Assembly (NCBI RefSeq): GCF_014645735.1
Contig: NZ_BMMH01000008.1
Coordinates: 250,550 to 314,549 of the forward strand
DNA length: 64,000 nucleotides
Reading direction: 5' to 3'
Source: Nocardia jinanensis
GTDB lineage: Bacteria; Actinomycetota; Actinomycetes; Mycobacteriales; Mycobacteriaceae
Shown: positions 51,663 through 62,616 of the stretch, piece by piece
Position numbering within the stretch: the stretch's first letter is position 1
Layout of the letters: each line of letters starts with the position of its first letter
Notes under the pieces: generated by a model
Seen by the model: only the letters and a program-made list of their open reading frames with translations
Told to the model about the DNA's origin: nothing
Database searches by the model: none
Translations under genes and position numbers: made by a program

Positions 51663-52232
51663 ATGAACGACACCGCACTCGACCGTCCGGACACATTCGC
51701 CGCGCGGCCCGCGGCCGTCACGACTGCCTTTGTCGCGCTCGTGGTGGCCGTGAGCTGCGGTATCGCCGAATCCATCGTCCGCAGCGTGAGCCTGCTCGAT
51801 GACGACGCGGCCGGTATCGGCTCGCTCGCGAGCGGCTGGCTGCTCAGGACCGTGGTCTATGTCGTGGTGCTGGGTATCGCGTGGCGAATGCGGCGGGGCG
51901 ACCGCTGGGCCCGGCTCCTACTCACCTTCGGGATCGGAGTGATCGGAACGGCATCGCTGGTGGTGGAGCCCATCGGCATGTTCGCCGCTTCGGGCTGGGA
52001 GCTGCTCGCCGATATCGGCGCTACCACCGTGCTCGTGGCGATCACCCGTATCGGACATCTCTGCGCGGTGTTCGTCGCGATACCCGCCATGTACACACCG
52101 GCCGCTCGTGCCTGGTTCCGAGCCGGTCGCGCCGCGGCGCCGGTCGGCTCGGTCAGCACCGCGCCGCGGGATCCCGGGCCCCGTGCGGGGCCCGGGACGC
52201 CGATCAGGATTCCAGGGCGGCGTCGAGCGTGA
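51663..52232 (+). CDS. Four-helix membrane protein of unknown function
   Basis: A 189-residue protein with about four hydrophobic segments (residues 20-40, 55-80, 85-110, 115-145) and a polar, Arg/Pro-rich C-terminus. No domain recognised. Its ATG at 51663 lies 36 bp after cbtA, so it may ride on that operon, but no cobalt role is evident. The last 25 codons run through a strong hairpin (52172-52197) and 29 bases into the end of the OsmC gene on the other strand, so the annotated C-terminus may be an extension by frameshift or stop loss. Confidence 0.7.
   Translation: MNDTALDRPDTFAARPAAVTTAFVALVVAVSCGIAESIVRSVSLLDDDAAGIGSLASGWLLRTVVYVVVLGIAWRMRRGDRWARLLLTFGIGVIGTASLVVEPIGMFAASGWELLADIGATTVLVAITRIGHLCAVFVAIPAMYTPAARAWFRAGRAAAPVGSVSTAPRDPGPRAGPGTPIRIPGRRRA
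52172..52197. terminator. Bidirectional hairpin between the membrane protein and osmC
   Basis: Perfect 11-bp GC stem TCCCGGGCCCC (52172-52182) and GGGGCCCGGGA (52187-52197) with loop GTGC. It sits at the convergence of the two genes and just outside the OsmC stop (52204). Confidence 0.65.
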
Positions 52233-52647
52233 TGTCGTCCACTCCGCTCAGTGCCTTGCTGACCGGGCAGCCCGCCTTGGCGGCGGCCGCGGCCGCGGCG
52301 AAACCGGCGTCATCGAGTCCGGATACCCGGCCGCGCACCGTCAGCTCGATGCGGCTGATGCGGAAACCGCCCGCCGGATCGGGGCCCAGGGTCACGGCAG
52401 CCGATACGTCGAGGCTCTGCGGCGTTCCGCCGGCCTGGGCGATCTCGTTGGACAGCGCCATCGCGTAACAGGACGAATGAGCCCCCGCGATCAGCTCCTC
52501 CGGGCTGGTGGTGCCGTCGGCGTCATCGGCCGCCCGCTTGGGGAAGGACACCTCGTACTTGCCGACTCCCGAGCTGACCAGCTCGACCTGGCCGGAGCCG
52601 TCCTGCAGACCACCGGTCCATGCGGTGCGCGCGGTACGTGTGGGCAT
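52204..52647 (-). CDS. OsmC-family peroxiredoxin
   Basis: A 147-residue OsmC/Ohr-fold protein, a thiol-dependent reductase of organic hydroperoxides. The peroxidatic Cys lies in ELIAGAHSSCYAMALSNEIA and the resolving Cys in AAAAAKAGCPVSKALSGVDD, the pattern of OsmC. An N-terminal strand TARTAWTGGLQDGSGQVELV matches the family start. ATG at 52647 taken by alignment; the frame is open upstream into non-coding sequence. No OhrR-like regulator is adjacent. Confidence 0.92.
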   Translation of the reverse strand: MPTRTARTAWTGGLQDGSGQVELVSSGVGKYEVSFPKRAADDADGTTSPEELIAGAHSSCYAMALSNEIAQAGGTPQSLDVSAAVTLGPDPAGGFRISRIELTVRGRVSGLDDAGFAAAAAAAKAGCPVSKALSGVDDITLDAALES

Positions 52648-52702
52648 CACGATCCTTTCGAAGACGATTCGTTGCGAGTCCGGTTCGAACCTACCCGTAC
52701 CC

Positions 52703-53158
52703 TCAGCTCGTCGCAGCGGTTCGTTCGTCGAGACGGGCCAGTACCGCGGGCCAGGCCGCCCGATGCCTGTCGCGTACGGCTGCGTCGGCAAAACCGCTGT
52801 GCCGCAAACGCAACCGGATACCGCGGGGCTGTTTGACGAACTCCACCCGAACCAAGGTCTCGGCTCCCTCGGTACCTCCGGCACCGGTCACCCAGGTCAT
52901 TTCGACGAGTCGCCCCGGTTCCAAGCGGACAATGCGACCGTAATGCGGCCGGATGATCCCCTCGTGCCGGGTCTCGAAATAGAACGGCTCGTTCACCTCT
53001 GGCCGCATCCGGACCGATGACGGCTCCGCGAACCAGATATCGAACCCTTGGGTCCACGCCAGATAGAGGAGATCGGGCGAAGCGGTCATCACCCGCTCCA
53101 CGGTGAGTTCGTACGGCCGTGCGGACAGGTCCGGTACACGCACTTGCTGGTCGACCAT
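52703..53158 (-). CDS. SRPBCC/AHSA1-domain protein
   Basis: A 151-residue START-like ligand-binding protein: YELTVERVMTASPDLLYLAW, RMRPEVNEPFYFETRHEGII, then TLVRVEFVKQPRGIRLRLRH and a C-terminal helix ending AAWPAVLARLDERT. AHSA1-type proteins bind hydrophobic ligands or activate Hsp90-like chaperones; the ligand here is unknown. ATG at 53158 (a GTG immediately upstream is possible). It lies 55 bp from osmC on the same strand and may be cotranscribed. Confidence 0.85.
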   Translation of the reverse strand: MVDQQVRVPDLSARPYELTVERVMTASPDLLYLAWTQGFDIWFAEPSSVRMRPEVNEPFYFETRHEGIIRPHYGRIVRLEPGRLVEMTWVTGAGGTEGAETLVRVEFVKQPRGIRLRLRHSGFADAAVRDRHRAAWPAVLARLDERTAATS

Positions 53159-53343
53159 CACTGGACCATACCCGCGTCGGGGCAGGTGCCGCCGCAGATG
53201 CGACGATCACGCGCCGCTGTCGATCGGCCCGTCCGGAACCGGCGTATCCGCTCCCGGAACATCATTGCGGCGCCGGGAATCCGGGTGTGCACCGACATCC
53301 GAGCGCAAAGGGCGAATAGGGTGGTGCAGGTGGAGAGTTCGCG

Positions 53344-54456
53344 ATGACGAGCTGGCAGATGGTCGGGCTACTGAGTTGGCTGGCGCTGGCCGCGGCGTTG
53401 GTCGAAGTGCTGCGGCACCGCCGCATGCTCGGACAGGCCCGGCAGGCACTGGATGCCGCCGAGCGTACCGTCGCGCAGCAGCAGCGGGACCTCGAGGTGA
53501 GCGCGGAGCGCCTGCTGATCGCCCGCGAACTGCACGATGTGGTGGGACACAACCTGTCCCTGATCAATGTGCAGGCCGGGATGGCCCTTCAGCAGGTGGA
53601 GAACAAATCGACCAAAGCCGCCGGCACCGTGGCCGAGATCAAATCGACCAGCCGCAACGCGCTCGAGGACGTACAGGCTCTCCGCCACGCTATACAGGCT
53701 GTGGATCCGGCACCCGGACCACCCGCACGAACTCCCGGAGACCGCCCCGCGGACGACCGCGATACGAGGCCGTCGGAGAGCGAGAAGCGTTCCCGGCGAG
53801 GCGGTTTCGGTCGGCGCGAACGGCCGGGCGCCGATCGTTCGCCCCGGAACCCGGGAAACGCGGGCCGCCCACCGGCCGCCCCGGTCGCGCCGGGCCCACC
53901 ACCCCGGGAACCCGATCCCACCATGTCCGACCTGGACGAACTCCTGCGCAAACCCCGGCTGGCGGGACTGACAGTGCACACCAGGGTCCTGGGGACCCCC
54001 GATTCCCTGCCCGCGGCGATCGACGACGCCGCGACCCAGATCGTGCAGGAATCCCTGGCCAATGTCGTACGTCATGCCCCCGGCGCCGAAGCCACCGTGA
54101 CCGTGCGCTACACCGCTGATTCCGTCGATCTCACCGTCGACAACACCCGCCCCGCCGGCCGACCCGAACACGCCGGGCCCACCCGCGGTATGGGGATCAT
54201 CACCATGCGCGAACGCACACACGCCCTCGGCGGCGCGCTGACCGCCGGCCCCAAGCCCAGCGGTGGTTACCGGGTGGCGGCGCGGCTACCGAGCCGTCCG
54301 CTCCGGATAGCGATCGACCCCGACGCCCGGCCACGCGCCCGTAAAGGACCCGCGGACAGCAGTTCTCGCGAATCGACGGCCCCGGTCGCGGTGACCTCCG
54401 AGCCACGCCGGACCGCGCCCGGCCGGGACAGGACCGATCCCGGCACATCGGAGTGA
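53344..54456 (+). CDS. Orphan NarL-type sensor histidine kinase with a long disordered linker
   Basis: A 370-residue kinase. One membrane helix (residues 4-22), then a short coiled segment, HisKA_3 dimerisation domain with phospho-acceptor His64 in ARELHDVVGHNLSLI, and an ATPase domain (about residues 215-310: IVQESLANVVRHAPGAEATV and RGMGIITMRERTHALGGALT). Between them is a 70-residue Pro/Arg/Gly-rich linker (about 122-195), and the C-terminus has another disordered tail. No response regulator is adjacent. It has almost no sensor domain. GGAG precedes the ATG at 53344. Partner and signal unknown. Confidence 0.85.
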   Translation: MTSWQMVGLLSWLALAAALVEVLRHRRMLGQARQALDAAERTVAQQQRDLEVSAERLLIARELHDVVGHNLSLINVQAGMALQQVENKSTKAAGTVAEIKSTSRNALEDVQALRHAIQAVDPAPGPPARTPGDRPADDRDTRPSESEKRSRRGGFGRRERPGADRSPRNPGNAGRPPAAPVAPGPPPREPDPTMSDLDELLRKPRLAGLTVHTRVLGTPDSLPAAIDDAATQIVQESLANVVRHAPGAEATVTVRYTADSVDLTVDNTRPAGRPEHAGPTRGMGIITMRERTHALGGALTAGPKPSGGYRVAARLPSRPLRIAIDPDARPRARKGPADSSSRESTAPVAVTSEPRRTAPGRDRTDPGTSE

Positions 54457-54466
54457 GTCCGCGGTT

Positions 54467-55117
54467 TCAGCCCGGGTTCGCGTCGCGCCGCTCCTCATCG
54501 GTGAATCCCGCGGCCCGGGCCGAACCGGGCGCACCGGACGGCGCCTGCAGACGGCGTGAATAGGCACCGGCCGCCCGGAAGACCCCCGCGACGCCGGCCG
54601 GCGCCGCTCCGTAGGTGATGGATTGCTGCGGCGCGAAACCGAGCCCGCTACCGATCGCGACGGCGTCCATATTGGCACCGAGGAACAGGAAGTCCCAGCT
54701 GTACACGTTCTGCTGTTGTTCGATCAGCGAGCGCACGGCGGCATGTGTCCATTCACGGCTGGAATTCTCGTGGCCGTCGGTGAGCACGACCACGAGCACC
54801 GTGCCGGGTCGCTCGTTCTCCGGGCGGGCGGCCAGGTCGGCGCCGAGATCGGTGACGAGTTTGCCGATGGCGTCGTAGAGCGCGGTAGCGCCGCGTGGCT
54901 GCAGAACCGGCGGTGGAACCTCATCGATCGGGACGTCCGAGTACACACATTCGTACTCGGTGTCGAACTGTGCGAGGGTGACCCGTACTGCGTTCTCGAC
55001 CTTGCGCTGTTCCTCGAAATACGCGGCCAGGCCGCCCTCGGTATCCGATTTGATGGTCTGCATGGAGCCGGAACGGTCGAGCAGGACGGCAATCGTGGTC
55101 AGATCCGGATTCGTCAT
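54467..55117 (-). CDS. VWA-domain protein
   Basis: A 216-residue von Willebrand factor A protein without signal peptide. A complete MIDAS: DRSGSM (Asp14, Ser16, Ser18), Thr in PRGATALYDAIGKLVTDLGA and Asp in VVVLTDGHENSSREW. The C-terminal 50 residues (AAPAGVAGVFRAAGAYSRRL onward) are flexible. Such small bacterial VWA proteins bind partners in a metal-dependent way; the partner is unknown. ATG at 55117 follows GGGGGTATCACC. It is convergent with the histidine kinase (10 bp apart). Confidence 0.85.
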   Translation of the reverse strand: MTNPDLTTIAVLLDRSGSMQTIKSDTEGGLAAYFEEQRKVENAVRVTLAQFDTEYECVYSDVPIDEVPPPVLQPRGATALYDAIGKLVTDLGADLAARPENERPGTVLVVVLTDGHENSSREWTHAAVRSLIEQQQNVYSWDFLFLGANMDAVAIGSGLGFAPQQSITYGAAPAGVAGVFRAAGAYSRRLQAPSGAPGSARAAGFTDEERRDANPG

Positions 55118-55220
55118 GGTGATACCCCCGATTCGTATCGAATGAACATCACCACCGTACTCGTGCCCACCGACCGCATACCCCTTATGACCGGCGCAAA
55201 CAGCGCCCGCACACAAAAAG

Positions 55221-55253
55221 GCCTGCCCACCGGCGCGATACCGGTGGGCAGGC
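55221..55253 (-). terminator. Intrinsic terminator of clpC1
   Basis: Stem GCCTGCCCACCGG (55221-55233) and CCGGTGGGCAGGC (55241-55253), loop CGCGATA. Read on the minus strand the hairpin is followed by GCCTTTTTGTGT, a U-tract, so it is a classical terminator 16 bp after the clpC1 stop. Confidence 0.88.
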
Positions 55254-55268
55254 CCTCTACTGTGTTGT

Positions 55269-57824
<2,556 letters not shown>

Positions 57825-58254
57825 CGCTCCCTCACTCTCCTGCTCCGGACTCTATGGCCGGCTGACGCCGTGGTGTGTCGTGGACAACCGTCGACCTCAG
57901 CCTGCCATGTAGGCCAGGGGTTGCGGCCCCCGCCTCCCACTCTAGTTGGCAGGGGATTACGCCGCCGCCGCTCCACCCTATTGATGTGGACCCGTCGGCA
58001 GGGCTATTCACTCATAACGCCCTTACCCGCCGATTGGTTTCCCACTCCGGTTTTGCCCAGAGCGAACAGAACGACTCCCACAGCTGGGGAGGCCGGAGCC
58101 GGCGGTACGCCGAGGCCCGGAGCCCACCGCTACCTGTCCCGAGGGCACCTGGTGCACATATATGGCCGGGAGCGAAGGCGAAGGCCCACAATCAACCGTC
58201 AGCTACCCCCGAGGGCCGGCCCGTGGACGCGTACGGAGCGAAGCGGAGGTGGAC
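57825..58254. other. clpC1 upstream region; no gene seen
   Basis: About 430 bp between the clpC1 start and the FHA gene stop. It has several open frames without domain or ribosome site. The clpC1 promoter is expected here, and the AT-richer segment 57975-58025 (CTATTCACTCATAACG) is the most likely place. No structured RNA recognised. Confidence 0.45.
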
Positions 58255-58878
58255 CTACAGGTCGCGGTCTGTGATGAGTCCGCTGCGCATGGCCAGCGCG
58301 GCGAGCCGGACCCGCTTCTGGTTCTGCGGCAGATCCTCGACGCCGAACTTGGCGAACAGGGCGCGCAGATGGGTCTTGACGGCATCCACGCTCAGATACA
58401 GTTCGGCGGCGATCTGCTGGTTGGTGGCCGGGGCGGCGAAACCCGCGTCCCCTTTGTAGGGGCGGCACAGCGCGACGAGCACCCCGCGCTGCGCCTCGGT
58501 CAGCGAGCGGACGGTCGGGATACTGGCGCCGGAGGCGCGGGTGGCATCGTCGGCGACACCGTTGAAATCGTGGAAGGACACCAGTGAGGTGCCGACTCGG
58601 ATCCGGTCACCGGGCATCAGCCGACGGCGGCCGCTGATCCGTTCACCGTTGACGAACGTGCCGTTGCGGGAAAGGCCGTCGTCCACAATGGTCCAGTGTG
58701 CGGCGAGGTATTCCACCGCGGCGTGCAGTCGCGAGACCTCGGCGTCCCAGCGCAACGACAGGTCGGCACCCGCGGAGCGGCCGATGGTGATCCGCTGCCG
58801 ATCGGGACTCAACATCACTTCGCGCCTACGGCCTTCGTCATCGGTGTATCGAAGGAAAGAACCGACGGATCCGGTCAC
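58255..58878 (-). CDS. FHA-domain protein with C-terminal LuxR-type HTH
   Basis: A 207-residue protein. FHA domain at residues 25-110, with phosphothreonine-binding residues in ITIGRSAGADLSLRWDAEVS, RLHAAVEY and SRNGTFVNGERISGRR. A helical region (125-207) contains LTEAQRGVLVALCRPYKGDA and TNQQIAAELYLSVDAVKTHL, like the GerE/LuxR helix-turn-helix. It could couple Ser/Thr kinase signalling to DNA binding. It lies between clpC1 and lsr2, where M. tuberculosis has no such gene. The GTG/ATG at 58878 fits the N-terminus. Target genes unknown. Confidence 0.85.
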   Translation of the reverse strand: MTGSVGSFLRYTDDEGRRREVMLSPDRQRITIGRSAGADLSLRWDAEVSRLHAAVEYLAAHWTIVDDGLSRNGTFVNGERISGRRRLMPGDRIRVGTSLVSFHDFNGVADDATRASGASIPTVRSLTEAQRGVLVALCRPYKGDAGFAAPATNQQIAAELYLSVDAVKTHLRALFAKFGVEDLPQNQKRVRLAALAMRSGLITDRDL

Positions 58879-59132
58879 TGCGCCGATACCTCACCTCTCC
58901 ATATCGGCAGCCACTGCCGAACACTGCGGACCTCTTGCACTACGGCACACGACGGGCCCGGACGATCCCATCCATGGTGCCGGGCAGTCGGCCACTCGAG
59001 CAAGATGGAACCCCGCCGGGCGCAGTGACCCCGGCGATCGACGCCGGGGCCAGCGGTAATTCCTAATAGCTATCGAGAAGACCAGCCGTCGTCGCGTTCT
59101 GCGAATATTCGCACGCGCGACGGTCGAAAGAA

Positions 59133-59492
59133 CTAACCCTTCGATGCCTTGTTGTACGCGTCGGTGATATCGGCGGAGATACGCCCCCGCGCGGAAACCT
59201 TGTGACCATTCCGGCGTGCCCACTCACGAATGGCCGCGCTTTGTTCGCGATCCATGGTGGCGCGGGCCTTGGTACTACCGGCGGCCGCGACCGCGGACTT
59301 CACCCGGCGCCGACCACTCACCCGGCGGGCACTGGTAACCCACTGCTCCAACTCGTCCCGAAGCTTCGCCGCATTCGTCGACGACAGGTCGATCTCGTAC
59401 GACACCCCATCGACTGCAAACTCGATGGTCTCGTCCGCGATGGACTCACCGTCGACATCGTCGATCAGGCTAACGGTGACCTTCTTTGCCAT
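59133..59492 (-). CDS. lsr2: Nucleoid-associated silencer Lsr2
   Basis: A 119-residue xenogeneic silencer that binds AT-rich minor grooves and oligomerises. N-terminal dimerisation strands MAKKVTVSLIDDVDGESIAD, a basic linker (RRVSGRRRVKSA) and the C-terminal DNA-binding domain with the AT-hook-like Arg102-Gly103-Arg104 in GHKVSARGRISADI. ATG at 59492, preceded by GAGGACG, is the established start position; upstream frame is not coding. Located next to lysS as in mycobacteria (Rv3597c-Rv3598c). Confidence 0.96.
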   Translation of the reverse strand: MAKKVTVSLIDDVDGESIADETIEFAVDGVSYEIDLSSTNAAKLRDELEQWVTSARRVSGRRRVKSAVAAAGSTKARATMDREQSAAIREWARRNGHKVSARGRISADITDAYNKASKG

Positions 59493-59609
59493 GAGATGAA
59501 CGTCCTCTCGAAATCGTGCGGCCCGTAAAATCAGGCCGATTACCCGAGGCAAGAATACCCCGAATTCGGAAAATTCCAAGACGAGCGGCTTGCTATGCAA
59601 ACCGTTCGC

Positions 59610-61175
59610 TCAACGGCCGATCGGCCGCACTATTGGGAACAGTATCGTTTCCCGGATTCCCAATCCGGTGAGCGCCATCAACAACCTATCGATTCCCATA
59701 CCGGTTCCGGTTGTCGGCGGCATCCCGTGTTCCATGGCGGCCAAGAAGTCTTCGTCGAGCACCATTGCCTCGTCATCGCCGGCCGCGGCGAGACGCGCCT
59801 GATCGATGAACCGCTCGCGCTGGATCACCGGATCCACCAACTCCGAATAGCCGGTGGCCAACTCGAAGCCGCGGACATACAGATCCCACTTCTCGGTGAC
59901 ACCGGCGCGCGACCGATGCTGCCTGGTCAGCGGGGAAGTCTCGACCGGGAAATCGCGGACGAAAGTCGGCACGTACAGCTTGTCGCCGTAGGTGTGCTCC
60001 CAGAGTTCCTCCACCAGTTTCCCGTGGCCGTAGCCCTTCCCCTCCGGAATTTCCAGACCGACCCGATCTGCTAGCTCGAGCAATTCCGGAACAGTTGTTT
60101 CCGGGGTGACCTCCACCCCCGTCGACTCGGACAACGACGGATACATCTCGACCGTTGTCCACTCTCCGCTCAAGTCGTATTCCGAACCATCGGCGAGGGT
60201 GACGACCTGAGTTCCCAGCGCTTCCTGTGCGACTTCCTGGATCAATTCCCGGGTCATGCGCGCCGAGTCGTCGTAGGTGCCGTACGCCTGATAAGTTTCG
60301 AGCATCGCGAACTCGGGCGAATGGGTTGAATCGGCACCTTCGTTACGGAAGTTGCGATTGATCTCGAAGACCCGCTCGAGCCCTCCGACCACGCAGCGTT
60401 TCAGAAACAACTCCGGGGCAATGCGCAGGTAGAGATCCATATCGAGCGCATTGGAGTGCGTGCGGAAGGGCCGTGCGGCCGCACCCCCGTGCAGGGTCTG
60501 CAACATAGGCGTCTCGACTTCGAGAAAATCACGCAGCTCCAGCGCATTGCGCAGCGCGCGCACTACCGCCACTCGGGTACGAGCGGTCTCACGGGCCTCC
60601 GGGCGCACAATCAGATCGACATAGCGCTGTCGGACCCGCGCTTCCTCGCCCATCTCCTTGTGTGCGACGGGTAGCGGACGCAACGCCTTGGCCGCCATGG
60701 ACCACGAATCGGCCATGACACTCAATTCACCCGTACGCGACGAGATGACCTCGCCGTGCACGAAAACCATATCGCCGAGATCCACATCGGCCTTCCAGGC
60801 CGCCAGCGCGTCCGCACCGACACCGTTCAGACTCACCATGGCCTGCAAAGTGGTGCCGTCGCCCTCCTGTAACTGAGCGAAGCACAATTTGCCGGTATTC
60901 CGCATGAAGATGACCCGGCCGGCCACACCGACCAGTTCACCGGTCGCGGTATCGGCCGCGAGATCCGGATAGGTGGCACGGATTTCGGCCAGACTATGGG
61001 TACGCGGCACCGAAACGGGATAGGCCTCCCCGCCCGACTCGAGCAGCCGCTCCCGCTTCTCCCGGCGGATCCGCATCTGCTCGGGGACGTCGTCGACCTC
61101 CACGGAGCGGCTGGATCGCCCCGCGGGAACAACGCCCGCGGAGCCGCCGGATGACGAGATGTTCGGGTTGCTCAC
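59610..61175 (-). CDS. lysS: Lysyl-tRNA synthetase
   Basis: A 521-residue class II aminoacyl-tRNA synthetase. OB-fold anticodon domain (GVAGRVIFMRNTGKLCFAQL), motif 1 region RVAVVRALRNALELRDFLEV with ETPMLQ, motif 2 FEINRNFRNEGADSTHSPEF, and motif 3 GTGMGIDRLLMALTGLGIRE. The GTG at 61175 (SNPNISSSGG) with AGGGTGG upstream gives a 40-residue disordered leader before PEQMRIRREKRERLL; a start at 61202 is less likely. It corresponds to Rv3598c. A 12-bp inverted repeat lies about 95 bp upstream. Confidence 0.96.
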   Translation of the reverse strand: MSNPNISSSGGSAGVVPAGRSSRSVEVDDVPEQMRIRREKRERLLESGGEAYPVSVPRTHSLAEIRATYPDLAADTATGELVGVAGRVIFMRNTGKLCFAQLQEGDGTTLQAMVSLNGVGADALAAWKADVDLGDMVFVHGEVISSRTGELSVMADSWSMAAKALRPLPVAHKEMGEEARVRQRYVDLIVRPEARETARTRVAVVRALRNALELRDFLEVETPMLQTLHGGAAARPFRTHSNALDMDLYLRIAPELFLKRCVVGGLERVFEINRNFRNEGADSTHSPEFAMLETYQAYGTYDDSARMTRELIQEVAQEALGTQVVTLADGSEYDLSGEWTTVEMYPSLSESTGVEVTPETTVPELLELADRVGLEIPEGKGYGHGKLVEELWEHTYGDKLYVPTFVRDFPVETSPLTRQHRSRAGVTEKWDLYVRGFELATGYSELVDPVIQRERFIDQARLAAAGDDEAMVLDEDFLAAMEHGMPPTTGTGMGIDRLLMALTGLGIRETILFPIVRPIGR

Positions 61176-61269
61176 AGCGAACCACCCTAGCGTGCACGGC
61201 AAATCGATTCGTCAGCCGCCTGCCCCAACGGTGCGATAAGGAATCGTCGACAGAAGGCACAGCGGACCG

Positions 61270-61313
61270 CCCCGGGAAAATAGACCATTTGGTTGCTTGG
61301 AATTTTCCCGGGG
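61270..61313. other. 12-bp perfect inverted repeat upstream of lysS
   Basis: Arms CCCCGGGAAAAT (61270-61281) and ATTTTCCCGGGG (61302-61313) with a 20-base AT-richer centre. It lies between the rhodanese stop and the lysS start on the minus strand. It could end rhodanese transcription or be an operator; a U-tract is not placed like a classical terminator. Confidence 0.6.
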
Positions 61314-61370
61314 AACCGGCACACGGTGGAAATGCATTGTCGTCCGGTCGCATTCGGCCGGAACGAGAAT

Positions 61371-61802
61371 TCAGAGGACGGCGAGCGAACGAACTTCCCT
61401 GGTGAAGTGTGCGGCGCCGGTGGCCACCGATCGCATACCGGACGCTTCCAGTGCCTTATATCCGCCGACCAGATCGGTCGCCCGGTGCAGACCCAATTGG
61501 CGCAACGACGCCGCGGCCAGGCTGGAGGTGTAACCCTCCGAGCACACCACTATCCATTCGACGTCGTGATCCGCGGCCAGCGCCAGGCGGGCCGAACTGG
61601 TGGGATCGAGCCTCCACTCGAGTACATTCCGTTCGATGACCAGAGCCCCGGGCAGCGCCCCCTCCCTGGCCCGCTGGGCCGCGGGCCGGATATCGACCAG
61701 GAACGCGCCCCGGGCGAGCGCGGCGGGCAATTCCACGGGGTGGAGCCGCCGCAACTGGGAACGGGCCTGGTCGAGCATCTGATCAATGGTCAGTCGCGAC
61801 AT
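61371..61802 (-). CDS. Rhodanese-domain sulfurtransferase
   Basis: A 143-residue single-domain rhodanese. The active-site loop is WIVVCSEGYTSSLAAASLRQ with Cys87; FLVDIRPAAQRAREGALPGA and LVGGYKAL are typical. It transfers sulfane sulfur from a donor to a thiophile. It overlaps the cysteine dioxygenase gene upstream by one base (TGATG), so the two are coupled. Together they probably handle sulfite/persulfide arising from cysteine oxidation; the role is inferred from the pairing. Confidence 0.9.
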   Translation of the reverse strand: MSRLTIDQMLDQARSQLRRLHPVELPAALARGAFLVDIRPAAQRAREGALPGALVIERNVLEWRLDPTSSARLALAADHDVEWIVVCSEGYTSSLAAASLRQLGLHRATDLVGGYKALEASGMRSVATGAAHFTREVRSLAVL

Positions 61803-62428
61803 CAGAGATCACCTTCGGGCTGGTCGGTGAGAACGGTGTGGGTGCGCCGCAGGCTGCCGTGCCCGGTCACTTCGTAATAGGACATTGCGGTGAGTGGCGG
61901 TGAGTAGGCGTGCACGCTGAGGGTGGGATCGAGCGGTCCGGTGCCGGAGGGGCCCGATACCGCGATCCGGTCGGGGGCTCGCACGACATCGTGCACCCAG
62001 CCGATCGGGAAGGCCGCCTGATCGCCGGCGGACAACACCCGGTGGCGCAGTTCGGTACCGTTCCAGCGATATTCGGCGAGACCACCACTGAGCACGGTGA
62101 GCGCGCCGAGCGAACCGGCGTGATCGTGCAGCTTCGTGGATTTGTCCGGGGTCCAGCTGATCAGCCAGACATCGACCTCGTCGTCGGAGACGAGCCGGGT
62201 GGCCCAGCGGTCCACCGCCGGCCACGCACCGTCCGCGGGAAGCAGATGGTCGTACCGGCCGGCGAGCACATCCTCCCCGGTCTCATCGGTCAGGCGAAGC
62301 AGATCCGCCGGCCGCAACCGAGTCGGCAGCGCCGGGGCGATCGGACGATCCGGAATCGGATCAGCGGCCGCGGCGGAAGTATCACGAGCCGACCGGCGGA
62401 CTACGGATGAGAGAACAGGCGAATGCAT
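61802..62428 (-). CDS. Cysteine dioxygenase
   Basis: A 208-residue cupin that oxidises cysteine to cysteine sulfinate with O2 and Fe(II). Iron ligands His101, His103 and His146 are visible in TKLHDHAGSLGALTVLSGGL and PIGWVHDVVRAP; the conserved C-terminal SVHAYSPPLTAMSYYEV includes the Tyr and Ser/His residues of the site. The first 35 residues are disordered. The vertebrate Cys-Tyr crosslink Cys is replaced by Gly, as in bacterial enzymes. ATG at 62428. Coupled to the downstream rhodanese. Confidence 0.92.
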   Translation of the reverse strand: MHSPVLSSVVRRSARDTSAAAADPIPDRPIAPALPTRLRPADLLRLTDETGEDVLAGRYDHLLPADGAWPAVDRWATRLVSDDEVDVWLISWTPDKSTKLHDHAGSLGALTVLSGGLAEYRWNGTELRHRVLSAGDQAAFPIGWVHDVVRAPDRIAVSGPSGTGPLDPTLSVHAYSPPLTAMSYYEVTGHGSLRRTHTVLTDQPEGDL

Positions 62429-62616
62429 CAGCGCATCTCCAGGAAGTCGAGAAACGGTCGAGGACTGCAGAATGCCTCGAACGATCGAGGCGAATCAGCC
62501 TCGACAACACTCCTGGGTACGCATGCGGATCAGCACACGGGAAGCTTAGCAAGCCGCCGACGCCACGGCCACATTCGACTCAGCGGAATATGTCACAGCC
62601 GGGCTCGTCCAGGGAA

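Noticed and set aside
57825..58254. ClgR-type operator before clpC1
   Set aside because: Only partial GC-rich half-sites; no convincing palindrome.
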